Shown here piece by piece: positions 27,784-37,436 of a stretch of 44,937 nt of DNA. A program made the translations under genes and the position numbers. The stretch is from Hydrogenophilales bacterium 12-61-10 (GTDB lineage Bacteria > Pseudomonadota > Gammaproteobacteria > Burkholderiales > Thiobacillaceae): the NCBI GenBank assembly GCA_002279795.1, contig NCCT01000003.1, positions 1 through 44,937 of the forward strand, given 5' to 3'. The notes below the pieces were generated by a model that was not told the DNA's origin, did no database searches, and saw only the letters and a program-made list of their open reading frames with translations. How positions within the stretch are numbered: the stretch's first letter is position 1; every line of letters starts with the position of its first letter.

Positions 27784-28422
27784 ATGCCGACCCACATCAC
27801 TGCTGTCATCAATCAAAAAGGCGGCGCGGGCAAAACCACGCTGTCGATGAATCTGGCAGCGGGGCTTTCGCGCCGGGGCGACACGGTCATAGTCGATCTC
27901 GACCCCCAGGGTTCGGCGCGGCAGTGGGCGAGTTTGGGTACGGCACCGTTTCCGGCAACTGTCAAACAGATGGCTCCGGGAAAGTGGGACGCCAAAACCC
28001 TGCACCAGACCTTCAAGGCGTATCGCCATGTTGTGCTGGATTGTCCTCCGTCGCTGGATAGCGCGGCTTCGCTAGCAGCATTGCGCGCATGCGATGTGGC
28101 GCTGATTCCAGTGTTGCCGTCGCCGGTGGATTTGTGGGCAAGCCTGCGCTTGCCGCAGGAAATCGACGAGGCACGCAAGGTCAACGCAAGCTTGAAGGCT
28201 TATCTGGTGCTGAACCAGCTTGAACCTAAAAGTGCGCTATCAGTTGCGATGCATGACGCGCTCGCTGAGTTCGGCATTCCGGTGCTTAACGCGGCGATTC
28301 GCCGTCGCGCGATTTATCGCGGTGCCGCACTCGAAGGTGTGTCGGTGTTTGAAATGGGTGGTCGTGGCGCACTCGCAGCGGCCGAGATCGAAGCCATCAT
28401 TAATGAGGTAATCGCACCATGA
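27784..28422 (+). CDS. mcdA: McdA, ParA-type carboxysome positioning ATPase
   Basis: 212 residues of the ParA/MinD family, with deviant Walker A KGGAGKT at 12-18, VDLDPQGSA as the second motif and VVLDCPPSLD as Walker B region. In alpha-carboxysome operons this gene is McdA, which forms gradients on the nucleoid and spaces carboxysomes with McdB. The stop overlaps the mcdB start (ATGA). Confidence 0.94.
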   Translation: MPTHITAVINQKGGAGKTTLSMNLAAGLSRRGDTVIVDLDPQGSARQWASLGTAPFPATVKQMAPGKWDAKTLHQTFKAYRHVVLDCPPSLDSAASLAALRACDVALIPVLPSPVDLWASLRLPQEIDEARKVNASLKAYLVLNQLEPKSALSVAMHDALAEFGIPVLNAAIRRRAIYRGAALEGVSVFEMGGRGALAAAEIEAIINEVIAP

Positions 28423-28790
28423 CGACCATGAAAGAAAAACTCTCGGCAAGCGTGCGCCAGGCTAAGGCCACGCAAAATACCGCTGTAAATAACGCGGCTC
28501 CGAAACCCGCTCAAGCATCGGCTCTTGCTGCCAAGGCGGTATCAGCCGACAAGACCCCGGCCCAAGCTGTCCGCAAGGCTTCTGCGCGTAAGCCGGCAGT
28601 AGCGAAAGTCGCGAAGCCTACAGCCCCGATTTCCGCTGCGACCAAACCTGCCGCCTCCAAAGCCGCGGCACCCAAGGTCACCGTGTCCAAATCGCATGCG
28701 CCCATGTCTAAACCTGCGGCCAAGACTGTTGTCGGTGAGATTGCGCAAAGCAGTAACCAGCTTTTCCCTGAGCGCGTCTGGCCGGACTAA
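28419..28790 (+). CDS. mcdB: McdB, carboxysome positioning adaptor
   Basis: 123 residues, almost wholly Ala/Lys/Pro/Ser-rich and disordered, ending in PERVWPD. The C-terminal invariant Trp, low complexity and the position right after mcdA identify the alpha-type McdB, which coats carboxysomes and stimulates McdA. No other domain is visible. Confidence 0.88.
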   Translation: MTTMKEKLSASVRQAKATQNTAVNNAAPKPAQASALAAKAVSADKTPAQAVRKASARKPAVAKVAKPTAPISAATKPAASKAAAPKVTVSKSHAPMSKPAAKTVVGEIAQSSNQLFPERVWPD

Positions 28791-28821
28791 CCGCACATAC
28801 GCTCATTCTATTTATATCCGA

Positions 28822-28851
28822 GTTGCGTACGCGCATATGTGTGTACACAAC
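28822..28851. promoter_or_regulatory. 30-bp imperfect palindrome upstream of second cbbQ
   Basis: GTTGCGTACGCGCAT (28822-28836) mirrors ATGTGTGTACACAAC (28837-28851), with 12 of 15 exact positions, or 14 pairs counting G-U in RNA. It lies between the mcdB stop and the cbbQ start. It may be an operator for a separate cbbQO promoter, or an mRNA hairpin. No matching -35/-10 pair is obvious. Confidence 0.5.
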
Positions 28852-28877
28852 CCGGATCGAAGCAACAGGTGGTAACC

Positions 28878-29858
28878 ATGCCCAACGATCCTTACCGTCG
28901 TACCTATTCTCCGCGTCAGGAAGCACTCGCCCGTGCACAGGCGCATGCCAAACAACGTGCCCTCGCCGAACAGGAGCAGGCGCATCCGGAGTCGTCGGCC
29001 TACACGCAGCAGGCGTCGTTTACCCGCCCGGCGTCCGACCATTCGCCCGCGCCGTCGAACGAGATCCTCGCGCCCTACTACGTCAAAAAAGAGCCGTACT
29101 ACCGTACGGTTGCCGACGAGGTCGAGCTTTACGAAGCAGCGTACTCGGTACGGATGCCGATGATGCTCAAAGGCCCGACGGGTTGCGGCAAAACCCGCTT
29201 CGTCGAATACATCGCGTGGAAACTCGGCAAGCCCCTGATCACCGTCGCGTGTAACGAAGACATGACCGCGAGCGATCTGGTTGGCCGTTTTTTGCTCGAC
29301 GCTAACGGCACCCGCTGGCAGGACGGTCCGCTCGCGGTCGCAGCGCGCCACGGCGCAATCTGCTATCTAGACGAAGTTGTCGAGGCGCGCCAGGACACCA
29401 CGGTCGTGATCCACCCGCTGACCGACAACCGCCGCGTGCTGCCGCTCGAAAAGAAGGGTGAGCTGATTGAAGCGCACCCCGATTTCCAGATTGTGATTTC
29501 GTACAATCCCGGTTACCAGTCGCTGATGAAGGATTTGAAGCAATCGACCAAGCAGCGTTTTGGCGCGCTCGATTTCAACTATCCCGAACACGAGATCGAA
29601 GCCGAGATTGTCGCCCACGAAACTGGCGTGTCTATCGATGTCGCGAAGAACCTGGTCCACATAGGCGAGCGCGCACGCAACCTCAAAGGCCACGGTCTGG
29701 ACGAAGGGCTTTCGACTCGGATGCTGATTTACGCAGGCAGCCTGATCGCTAAAGGCGTCGCCCCGCTCGCCGCCTGTCGCATGGCGCTGGTGCGTCCGAT
29801 CACCGACGATCCGGATATGCGTGACGCACTGGATTCGGCGGTCACCACGTATTTCTAA
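28878..29858 (+). CDS. cbbQ: CbbQ, carboxysome-associated, with N-terminal extension
   Basis: 326 residues from [11 protein letters not shown], with AGGTGG a few bases upstream; an ATG 13 codons earlier lacks this. The AAA+ core has Walker A GPTGCGKT at 99-106, [12 protein letters not shown] as Walker B and the LKQSTKQRF segment. Compared with the first CbbQ, the core is strongly conserved but about 60 extra residues precede it. The extension starts with a predicted basic/Ala-rich helix ([20 protein letters not shown]) and a Pro/Ser-rich linker. CsoCbbQ is known to be a carboxysome component in Halothiobacillus. The extension could be a targeting tag (inference). Confidence 0.94.
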   Translation: MPNDPYRRTYSPRQEALARAQAHAKQRALAEQEQAHPESSAYTQQASFTRPASDHSPAPSNEILAPYYVKKEPYYRTVADEVELYEAAYSVRMPMMLKGPTGCGKTRFVEYIAWKLGKPLITVACNEDMTASDLVGRFLLDANGTRWQDGPLAVAARHGAICYLDEVVEARQDTTVVIHPLTDNRRVLPLEKKGELIEAHPDFQIVISYNPGYQSLMKDLKQSTKQRFGALDFNYPEHEIEAEIVAHETGVSIDVAKNLVHIGERARNLKGHGLDEGLSTRMLIYAGSLIAKGVAPLAACRMALVRPITDDPDMRDALDSAVTTYF

Positions 29859-30002
29859 GGGATAGGGGTTGGGAGTCAGGGGCTAGGTATCAGGGTGGCT
29901 CGAAGTGCCCTTTCGCCAGTTCCGCTCCGTACGTCCGATGCGTAGCGCGCAGGCGCGCGACCCAAGTCCCTAATTCCTAGCCCTAACTCCTAGCCCCCTA
30001 AG
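29859..30002. repeat. G-rich/C-rich foldback between cbbQ and cbbO
   Basis: Right after the cbbQ stop the strand reads GGG-ATA-GGGG-TT-GGG-AGTCA-GGGG (29859-29882), a canonical G-quadruplex motif. The other end (about 29961-30002) is the C-rich imperfect complement built on CCTAGCCCTAACTCCTAGCC. Together they form a foldback of about 145 bases filling the gap. No T tract follows. Confidence 0.7.
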
Positions 30003-30005
30003 ATC

Positions 30006-32369
30006 ATGGCCATTCTCATCGAAGAGTACAGCGAGCTGCTCGACGAGCTTCCCACCGACGCGCAGGAAGTCCTGCGCGGCTCGTGGAACGAAGCCGCGCG
30101 CGCGTTCTCGACGCGCGGCCTTGATAACTTCATGAAGGGTGCGGCCGCTTTGCATAGCCTGGGGCGCGGCGAGGAACTCGTCGTGTCTTACCTGCAGGCC
30201 ATGCCGGAAGTTGCGCGAGCGATCGGTGAAGACGTGCTGCCGGACATAGTTAATTTCCTTCTGGGCATGGCTTCCAAAACGTCCGGCCAGGTCCTTGCCT
30301 TGATTGCCGGCACCGCGCCGCTCGCCGCTGCACGGCTGGGCGATGAAAACGTTTTTCGCAATTATCTGAACGTGCTTTCCATCATGCTGGCACAAGCGCC
30401 GCGCGGCTTGCGCCCCATGCTGGAGAATCTCGACCGGCTCTTGACCCAGCTCACGCTCGGCGGCCTGCGGCGCTGGGTGATGTGGGGCGCGCAAGCCTAC
30501 AAGGCGGACTTTGACGGGCAGCAAAAATACTTTTCGCTGCAAAGTCCCGACGCGATGTCGGTGCTGCAACAGGAGCGCAAGGGCACGCTATTCGTCGACG
30601 TGCAGCGGCGGCTCAACATCTATTTACGCGCGATGTGGGGGCGGGATTTCTTCCTGCGCCCGACTGCGGGCGACTATGAAAACCGCGAGGGGCTGAAGCC
30701 CTATATCGAGCGTTTCATTGTTCATATCGCCGACGCTTACGACGACTATCGTCCGTTCGGTGAAGACACCCCTGAAGACGCGATCGTTTCAGGGGTGGAG
30801 TTGTATCGCGCTGCCGCCAACCACTGCGCCGCACACCTGGTTTTCAGCAAGGAGCCGCTGACGAGGGAGATGCTGTCGACGCTGCAAATGGCGCTCATCG
30901 AGGCATTCGAGGACGCGCGTGTCGAGGCGCTGGCTATCCGCCAGTTTCCGAACATGCGCGAATCCTGGCTGGCGCTGCATCCACGATACGATTATTCGGA
31001 GCCGAAAACGGTCGGCGATCTGATCAACCGACTTGCTCGTGCCTTGATCGAAGGCGATACACTCGATCCGCATCCGTGGGTTCGAGAAGGCGTCGACCTC
31101 TTCGGTGCCGCGCGCGCAGAGCCTGGTGCGCTCGACACCGCGCAGACGAGCTGGAAGCTGGGCATAGAGCTCGCGCATCATCTGCCCGAAGGCCTGCCGG
31201 AATTCAATGTCCGCACCGACACCCTGCGGGCGGTCTACCGCGACGACAACCGCACCGTGTGGGAGTCGGAAGAATATGACGAAGCCGAGGCGCTGGAAGC
31301 GACCTGGGGGCCGAAGCAGATCCGCAAGAAAGTCTCCGTGATGGAGATGATCAACACCCTGGACTGTGAAAACGCGGGCGACGACGCCCAGGAAATCTGG
31401 GTTTTGCCGACCGAATATTTCCTCGATCAGGAAGGCGTGTCGATCAACTCGCTCGAAGGTCGCCCGCCGATGGCCGATCCGGTGCATTACCACGAGTGGG
31501 ATTACACCATCCAGCTCGAGCGCCCGAGCTGGGCCACGGTACTCGAACGCCACCCGCCGCTCGGCGACATCGCAGTCATCGACAAGATCATCGACGACAA
31601 CAAGCCGACTCTCTCGCGGCTGAAATTTCTTATCGAATCGATGATTCCGCAAGGGTTGCAGCGCATCCGCCGGCTTGAAGATGGCGACGAGCTCGACATC
31701 AATGCCGCCGTGCGCGCGATGATCGACATACGCATGGGGCAGCAGCCCGACACCCGCATCATGATGCGTTACAAGCGTACCGTGCGTGACCTCGCCGTGA
31801 TGGTGCTGCTCGACATGTCCGAGTCGTCGAACGACAAGGTCAAGGGGCAGGATTACAGCGTGATCGACCTCACCCGTTCGGCGACGGTGCTGCTGGCCGA
31901 CGCGCTCGACCGCATCGGCGACTCGTTCGCGCTGCACGGCTTCTGTTCGGACGGTCGGCACGACGTGCACTACTATCGCTTCAAGGATTTCGACCAGCCC
32001 TACAACGATCTCACCAAGGCGCGGCTTGCCGGCATGAGGGGTTCGTATTCGACTCGTATGGGTGCCGCGCTGCGTCACGCCGGGGCGGTGCTCAAGGATC
32101 AGCCGAAAAGCCGCAAGATCTGCTTCGTGATTACCGACGGTGAACCCGCCGACAACGACGTGCGCGATCCGCAATACCTGCGCCATGACACCAAGCGCGC
32201 GGTCGAAGAATTGGCACGCGAAGGCGTTACGGTCTACGCGCTGTCGCTCGATCCGCACGCCGACCAGTACGTCGCGCGCATCTTCGGCGCCAAGAATTAC
32301 ACTGTCATCGACCATCTCGAGCGACTGCCCGAGAAACTGCCGATGCTCTACATGGGCCTGACCAAATGA
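30006..32369 (+). CDS. cbbO: CbbO, VWA-domain activase adaptor (carboxysomal partner)
   Basis: 787 residues. The C-terminal VWA domain has MIDAS motif DMSES (first Asp about 603) and the TDGEPADND block. The N-terminal helical region is of NorD/CbbO type. It differs clearly from the first CbbO across the N-terminal half, while the VWA domains stay similar, which fits adaptation to a different RuBisCO. The last residues ([20 protein letters not shown]) are close to the first CbbO's C-terminus. It works with the CbbQ just upstream. Confidence 0.95.
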   Translation: MAILIEEYSELLDELPTDAQEVLRGSWNEAARAFSTRGLDNFMKGAAALHSLGRGEELVVSYLQAMPEVARAIGEDVLPDIVNFLLGMASKTSGQVLALIAGTAPLAAARLGDENVFRNYLNVLSIMLAQAPRGLRPMLENLDRLLTQLTLGGLRRWVMWGAQAYKADFDGQQKYFSLQSPDAMSVLQQERKGTLFVDVQRRLNIYLRAMWGRDFFLRPTAGDYENREGLKPYIERFIVHIADAYDDYRPFGEDTPEDAIVSGVELYRAAANHCAAHLVFSKEPLTREMLSTLQMALIEAFEDARVEALAIRQFPNMRESWLALHPRYDYSEPKTVGDLINRLARALIEGDTLDPHPWVREGVDLFGAARAEPGALDTAQTSWKLGIELAHHLPEGLPEFNVRTDTLRAVYRDDNRTVWESEEYDEAEALEATWGPKQIRKKVSVMEMINTLDCENAGDDAQEIWVLPTEYFLDQEGVSINSLEGRPPMADPVHYHEWDYTIQLERPSWATVLERHPPLGDIAVIDKIIDDNKPTLSRLKFLIESMIPQGLQRIRRLEDGDELDINAAVRAMIDIRMGQQPDTRIMMRYKRTVRDLAVMVLLDMSESSNDKVKGQDYSVIDLTRSATVLLADALDRIGDSFALHGFCSDGRHDVHYYRFKDFDQPYNDLTKARLAGMRGSYSTRMGAALRHAGAVLKDQPKSRKICFVITDGEPADNDVRDPQYLRHDTKRAVEELAREGVTVYALSLDPHADQYVARIFGAKNYTVIDHLERLPEKLPMLYMGLTK

Positions 32370-32442
32370 TCGGTCGAACCCCGCCTGCCTGGAGTATCAT
32401 CGCGCGCTTTGTCGGCCGCGAGCATCAGATTTGCGTGCGCCC

Positions 32443-33075
32443 ATGAAGGTCAATCTCCGCACGTTCGTTTTCATCGATTCGCTGCAACCGCAGCTGGCGT
32501 CGTATCTCGCTACGTCCTCGCAGGGCTTCCTGCCGGTGCCGGGCGATGCCTGCCTGTGGGTCGAGGTCGCCCCCGGCATGGCGGTGCATCGTCTGTCCGA
32601 CATCGCCCTCAAGGAAACCAACGTCCACCTCGGCGAACAGGTCGTCGAGCGTTCCTTCGGTTCGATGGAAATCCACTATCGCAATCAGAGCGAGGTGATG
32701 GAGGCTGGCGACATCATCCTGCGCCAGCTTAAAACCACGGCCGAAACGCGCCTGCCGTGCCAGATCGCGTGGAACGAAATCATCCGCGGCATGACACCCG
32801 ACCACGCCACGCTGATCAACCGGCAGATGCGCAAGGGCTCGATGATATTGCCGGGCAAGAGCATGTTCATCCTCGAAGTCGAACCCGCGGGCTACATCGT
32901 CTACGCCGCCAACGAGGCCGAGAAGGGCGCGCACATCACGCTGGTCGACGTGAAGGCGTTCGGCAACTTCGGGCGTCTGACGATGATGGGCACCGAGGCT
33001 GAAGCCGAGGCCGCACAAACCGCGGCGATCAAGGCAATCGAAAACCTCAACCAGCGTACGCGGGAGGGGGGCTGA
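32443..33075 (+). CDS. csoS1D: CsoS1D, tandem-BMC trimeric shell protein
   Basis: 210 residues from [10 protein letters not shown]; a TTG four codons earlier is less likely. Two fused BMC domains give a pseudo-hexameric trimer whose large central pore can open and close in characterised CsoS1[56 protein letters not shown] and [16 protein letters not shown] are close to known CsoS1D. It lacks the N-terminal extension of some cyanobacterial versions. It closes the carboxysome gene set, 73 bases after cbbO. Confidence 0.95.
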   Translation: MKVNLRTFVFIDSLQPQLASYLATSSQGFLPVPGDACLWVEVAPGMAVHRLSDIALKETNVHLGEQVVERSFGSMEIHYRNQSEVMEAGDIILRQLKTTAETRLPCQIAWNEIIRGMTPDHATLINRQMRKGSMILPGKSMFILEVEPAGYIVYAANEAEKGAHITLVDVKAFGNFGRLTMMGTEAEAEAAQTAAIKAIENLNQRTREGG

Positions 33076-33143
33076 ACATGATCTCGTGCAGCGCGTGCGA
33101 CCGTTCGACCTCGTCGCCGGGTCAGTCCTGACCAGAGAATGTC

Positions 33144-34859
33144 ATGACTTATCTAATGCAGATGCTCGCCTATTTCAATCCGGTCGCCGCGTTGCGCCGG
33201 CTGTCGTTTTCCGGCGATACGGCGAGGGACGACCTGATCGCCGGCATCACGGTGTCGCTAATCGCGATTCCGCAATCGCTGGCGTACGCGCAACTGGCCG
33301 GCGTGCCAGCCTACTACGGTCTGTATGCGGCGCTGATCCCTACTATCGTTGGCGCCCTGTTCGGGTCGTCGCGTCAGCTTTCCACCGGCCCCGTCGCGAT
33401 GACCTCGCTGCTCACCGCAGCCAGCGTGGCGCCGTTTGCTGCTCAAGGTACCGACATGTTCTACACCTATGTCGTGCTGCTGGCGCTGATTTCGGGTGTG
33501 CTTCAGATCCTGTTCGGCCTGTTGCGCATGGGCATGCTGCTGAACTTTCTGTCGCACCCTGTGCTGATCGGCTTCATCAATGCCGCCGCGCTCATCATCG
33601 GCCTCTCACAGTTGCCGGCGCTGCTGGGCGTGCCGGCCAGGCAGAGTGATCAGTTCCTGGTCGACGTCTGGGGCGTGCTCGGCGATGCGCCGACGATGCA
33701 CGAGATTTCCTTTGTTCTCGGAGCCGTCGCACTCGTAGCACTATATGCATTCAAACGCTTTGCGCCGAAGTGGCCGGGGGTGCTGGTCACGGTGGCCGCG
33801 CTCACCGGCGTCAGCTATCTTATTGGCTACGCCGATATGGACGGCAGCGTCGTCGGCGCCATCCCGCAGGGCCTGCCCACGCTCTCCGTACCGCAAGTCG
33901 AATGGCAAGCGGTCCAGGCGTTGCTGCCGGCAGGCTTTATCATCGCTTTGATCAGCTTCATGGAGGCGATGTCCAGTTCCAAGGTCATTGCCATCAAGAC
34001 CCGCGCGCAGTGGGACCAGAACCAGGAACTGGTCGGACAAGGACTGGCCAAGATCGCCGCGGCGTTCTGCCACACCTTGCCGGTCAGCGGCTCCTTTTCG
34101 CGCTCGGCGCTGAATCTCGCCAGCAATGCGCGCTCCGGACTGGCGTCGATCATCAGTGCTGGCTTCGTGCTGCTGACACTGCTGTTCCTCACGCCGCTGT
34201 TGTTCCACCTGCCCAAGCCGGTGCTCGCCGCCATCATCATGATGGCCGTGTTCGGGCTGCTGAATTTTCGTAATTTCGTCAAGGCGTGGCGCGCCAACCG
34301 CGACGACGGCATCGCCGCTGTCGTTACTTTCGTCGCTACGCTGGTGTTCGCGCCGAACATCCAGAACGGCATCCTTACCGGCATTCTGGTGTCGCTGGCG
34401 ATGCTGCTGTATCGCATGATGAAGCCGAGAATTGCGATCCTTGGCAAGCACCACGACGCGTCGTTGCGTGACGCCGGACGTCATCAGGATATCGAGCCCA
34501 TGCATCCGCAATTGAGCGCACTGCGATTCGACGGTGCACTGCGCTTCGTCAACGTCGCCTGCTTCGAGGACGCGCTACTGAAGCTGGAACGCGAAAACCC
34601 GGAACTGAAGCACGTGCTGGTGAAGAGCAGCGGCATCAACTATATCGACGCCTCAGGCGTGGAAATGCTTGGCAATCTGGCTGACCGTTTCAGGGAAAGC
34701 GGCATTACGCTGAACTTCAGCGGTTTCAAGTCGCAGGTGCAAGACGTGCTCGATCGAACTGGTCTGGCCGAGAAGATCGGCCGCGACCACATCTTCCCGA
34801 GCGATGGGGAAGCGCTGACCTATCTGAATCAGACGCTTGGCATGGGCCCGGCGAAGTAG
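33144..34859 (+). CDS. SulP family anion transporter with STAS domain
   Basis: 571 residues. The membrane part (about 1-420) has the SulP signature DLIAGITVSLIAIPQSLAYA and a dozen or so hydrophobic helices. A cytoplasmic STAS domain follows (about 445-560), with INYIDASGVEML. SulP proteins move sulfate, bicarbonate or other anions; BicA of cyanobacteria is a SulP bicarbonate transporter. Position between csoS1D and the DAB operon makes bicarbonate uptake likely, but sulfate cannot be ruled out in a sulfur oxidiser. Confidence 0.92.
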   Translation: MTYLMQMLAYFNPVAALRRLSFSGDTARDDLIAGITVSLIAIPQSLAYAQLAGVPAYYGLYAALIPTIVGALFGSSRQLSTGPVAMTSLLTAASVAPFAAQGTDMFYTYVVLLALISGVLQILFGLLRMGMLLNFLSHPVLIGFINAAALIIGLSQLPALLGVPARQSDQFLVDVWGVLGDAPTMHEISFVLGAVALVALYAFKRFAPKWPGVLVTVAALTGVSYLIGYADMDGSVVGAIPQGLPTLSVPQVEWQAVQALLPAGFIIALISFMEAMSSSKVIAIKTRAQWDQNQELVGQGLAKIAAAFCHTLPVSGSFSRSALNLASNARSGLASIISAGFVLLTLLFLTPLLFHLPKPVLAAIIMMAVFGLLNFRNFVKAWRANRDDGIAAVVTFVATLVFAPNIQNGILTGILVSLAMLLYRMMKPRIAILGKHHDASLRDAGRHQDIEPMHPQLSALRFDGALRFVNVACFEDALLKLERENPELKHVLVKSSGINYIDASGVEMLGNLADRFRESGITLNFSGFKSQVQDVLDRTGLAEKIGRDHIFPSDGEALTYLNQTLGMGPAK

Positions 34860-34998
34860 GACGGAAGCCTGCCGGGCAGATTGGGTGGCCCGCGCCGCAG
34901 GACTGGAAAGGTCATGGGTGGTTGGACTGGCCGTTTGAGGACGGGTGATCCGCCGCCACCGCTGCATAGACACGAATCATGAAAGCAAAGCCGACAGC

Positions 34999-36690
34999 AT
35001 GGATACATTACTGGTCCTGATACCGACTTTACCGCTGGCGCTGTACGTTCTGTCCGCCTTGCTCGGCACCTTGTTCGCGCGCCGGCTCGGCCGGCGCGTC
35101 GCGCGCCTGAGCGTGACCTTCAGCGTGCTCGCCTTCGGCGCGGCAGCGCTGTCGCTGGCGACCTATATCGGAGTGGGCGAAACGCGCTGGTTCGGCTCGG
35201 GCGGTGCCTGGGGCAGCGTCTATCTCGATCCGCTGAGCGCAATCATGGGCGTCGTGGTCGCGGGCATCAGTATGGTGGTGCACGTCTATGGCCGCCGCTA
35301 CATGGCCGAGGAGCCCGGCTACGCGCGTTTCTACGCCCTGCTCGACGGCATGAGCGCGTCGATTCTGCTGATGGTTGCCGCCGGCGACCTGATCACCCTG
35401 GTCGCGGCCTGGCACCTGATCGGCGTGTTCCTCTACTTCCTGCTCGGCCACGACACCGAGCGCACCGCGTCGCAACGCTACGCGTTCTGGACTTTCTTCA
35501 CCTACCGCATGGGCGATCTGCCGCTGGTGCTGGCCGCAATCCTGCTGTACCAGGCGTACGGCACCTGGTCGCTGCCGGCGATCTTCGACGCGCTCACCGC
35601 CGCGCCGGACGCGCACACCGTGTTCGGTTTCGGCCTGGCCGACGTCGTGGCGCTGCTGGTCGCGCTTGCCGCTTTCGCCCGTTCGGCGCAGTTCCCGCTG
35701 CACACCTGGCTGCCCTACAGCATGGAAGGCCCGACCCCGGTGTCGGCGCTGATGCACGCTGGCATCGTCAACGCCGGCGGCTTCATTCTTAACCGCTTCG
35801 CGCCGGTGTTCGTGTATTCGGGCGAAGTGTTGCACCTGGTGTTCGCCGTCGGCCTCGTGACCGCCATCCTCGGTTCGGTGCTGATGCTGACCCAGAACGA
35901 CATCAAGAAGGCGCTTGGCTATTCGACCATGGGCCAGATGGGCTTCATGTTCGTCGAGGTTGGCGTCGGCGCGTTCTCGCTGGCGATCTACCACCTGATC
36001 GCCCACGGCTTGTTCAAGGGCACGATGTTCCTCGGCGCCGGCGGCGTGATCGGCGACGCGCGCCGCCACGACGGCGTGCCGCACGAAGATGTCTACACCT
36101 TCGTCGTCGAACGCCGTCCGGCTGCGTCGCGCCTGCCATGGCTGGTTGCGGGCGTGCTCACCGTCGCCGTGCCCTTCGCCATCCTTGGCCTGTCGCACTG
36201 GGTCGTCGATGGCGGCGCGGTCGGCCAGCAGGGTGCGCTAGTGCTGCTGTTCTTCGGTTGGGTCACGGGTGCGCAGCTTATTCTGTCGACCTGGCACCTC
36301 AAGGCCGAGAACCCGCTGAAGCTGATGGCGATGATCATCGTTTCGCTGGCAGTCGTGGTCGCCGGCTACACCCTGATCGAACACAATTTCGATCTGTTCC
36401 TGTATCCCGACCGCGCACTGTCTGAAGGCCTGTACGCTGCCGCCAGCGTGCCGATGTGGCTGTTCGGCGTGCTGGTCGCGGTGCTGACGCTGGCGGTGGT
36501 GTCGGGCTGGGCCGCAGCGTTTTACGCCCAGTCGGCCGCAGAGGGCGGTCGCAGCCGCGGAGTCAAGGCGCGGCTGATGCTGTATTCGCTGATTTCACGC
36601 GAATTTTACGTCGCCGACGTTTATACCCGGCTGACGCAGATCGCGCTCGGTCTGTCGAAACGCCTCAACGTCTGGGCGAGGTGGATATGA
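34999..36690 (+). CDS. dabB: DabB, NuoL-like membrane subunit of DAB inorganic carbon pump
   Basis: 563 residues from MDTLLVLIPTLP. It is a proton-conducting antiporter-like protein related to complex I subunit NuoL, with about 14 membrane helices. HTWLPYSMEGPTPVSALMHA and GIVNAGGFILNRFAPV are the family hallmarks. In DAB systems, DabB couples ion flow to bicarbonate formation by DabA. It lacks the C-terminal lateral helix of true NuoL, and no other complex I genes are present. Its stop overlaps the next start (ATGA). Confidence 0.94.
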   Translation: MDTLLVLIPTLPLALYVLSALLGTLFARRLGRRVARLSVTFSVLAFGAAALSLATYIGVGETRWFGSGGAWGSVYLDPLSAIMGVVVAGISMVVHVYGRRYMAEEPGYARFYALLDGMSASILLMVAAGDLITLVAAWHLIGVFLYFLLGHDTERTASQRYAFWTFFTYRMGDLPLVLAAILLYQAYGTWSLPAIFDALTAAPDAHTVFGFGLADVVALLVALAAFARSAQFPLHTWLPYSMEGPTPVSALMHAGIVNAGGFILNRFAPVFVYSGEVLHLVFAVGLVTAILGSVLMLTQNDIKKALGYSTMGQMGFMFVEVGVGAFSLAIYHLIAHGLFKGTMFLGAGGVIGDARRHDGVPHEDVYTFVVERRPAASRLPWLVAGVLTVAVPFAILGLSHWVVDGGAVGQQGALVLLFFGWVTGAQLILSTWHLKAENPLKLMAMIIVSLAVVVAGYTLIEHNFDLFLYPDRALSEGLYAAASVPMWLFGVLVAVLTLAVVSGWAAAFYAQSAAEGGRSRGVKARLMLYSLISREFYVADVYTRLTQIALGLSKRLNVWARWI

Positions 36691-37436
36691 GCATGAACTG
36701 GTGGTGGCTGGCCGGCCTTGCTCTGCCGCTGTATCCCTTGAATATCGCTTTCACCGCAGCGCTGTCGCGGCTGCGTTCGCCGCTGGCGCGCGCCGCGCTG
36801 CTGTTGATCGTGCCGCAGCTCGCGGTCGCCGCACTGGTGCGCGGCGGCGCCGTGCCGTTCGACGCGGCGCTGCCGTGGGCGCTCGCGACCGCAGGTTTTT
36901 ACGCCTTCCGTCTACTGTCGGTGCGTGACCTCGGCCTGTGGGCCATTTTTCTCGCCGCGTCCGGCCTCGCGCTGACCTGGGGGCTGGCCGCCGCTGGCGT
37001 CGAACCGGCGCGGCTGCACGCCTTCGCGCTCGCGTTCAGCCTGCCGCCGGCACTGCTGATGGGCCTGGCCGGTGTGCTCGAAGCGCGGTTTGGCGCAGCC
37101 TACGCCGGCCTCCCCGGCGGCCTCGCGCAGGTCGCGCCGCGGCTTGCCGGCGGCCTCGTTTTCACGCTGCTGGCGGCGGTCGCTACGCCGATCTTTCCCG
37201 GCTTTTTCGCCATGATCGAACTGCTGGTTGGCGTCGACACCGATGTCCGCATCGTCGTGCTGGCGATCGTGCTGACGTGGAGTTGGGCGGCTACGCGCGC
37301 CTTGCAGGGTTTCGTCTTCGGTCCGCCGCCTGCGGCGCGCGTGGCCGATCTTTCGCCCGCCGGCAGCGGCGCGCTGGCGCTGGCGCTGGCACTGTACCTG
37401 ATCGCTGGCGGCTGGTATTTCGGAGGTGCGCTGTGA
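36687..37436 (+). CDS. Uncharacterised membrane protein coupled between dabB and dabA
   Basis: 249 residues, very hydrophobic, with about seven or eight likely helices (for example LAGLALPLYPLNIAFTAAL and LVFTLLAAVATPIFPGFFAM). The late stretch with TPIFPGFFAMIELLVG and TRALQGFVFGPP recalls the end of NuoM/NuoN-type antiporter subunits. It overlaps dabB by ATGA and dabA by GTGA, so the three are translationally coupled. A membrane gene at this place occurs in some carboxysome-linked DAB operons, but its role is not established. It may be a third subunit of the pump. Confidence 0.85.
   Translation: MSMNWWWLAGLALPLYPLNIAFTAALSRLRSPLARAALLLIVPQLAVAALVRGGAVPFDAALPWALATAGFYAFRLLSVRDLGLWAIFLAASGLALTWGLAAAGVEPARLHAFALAFSLPPALLMGLAGVLEARFGAAYAGLPGGLAQVAPRLAGGLVFTLLAAVATPIFPGFFAMIELLVGVDTDVRIVVLAIVLTWSWAATRALQGFVFGPPPAARVADLSPAGSGALALALALYLIAGGWYFGGAL

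Noticed and set aside
36938-37432. Upstream extension of DabA to 1213 residues
   Set aside because: The extra part overlaps the membrane gene in another frame, is Arg-rich like a shadow frame, and GTG at 37433 has a good ribosome binding site.
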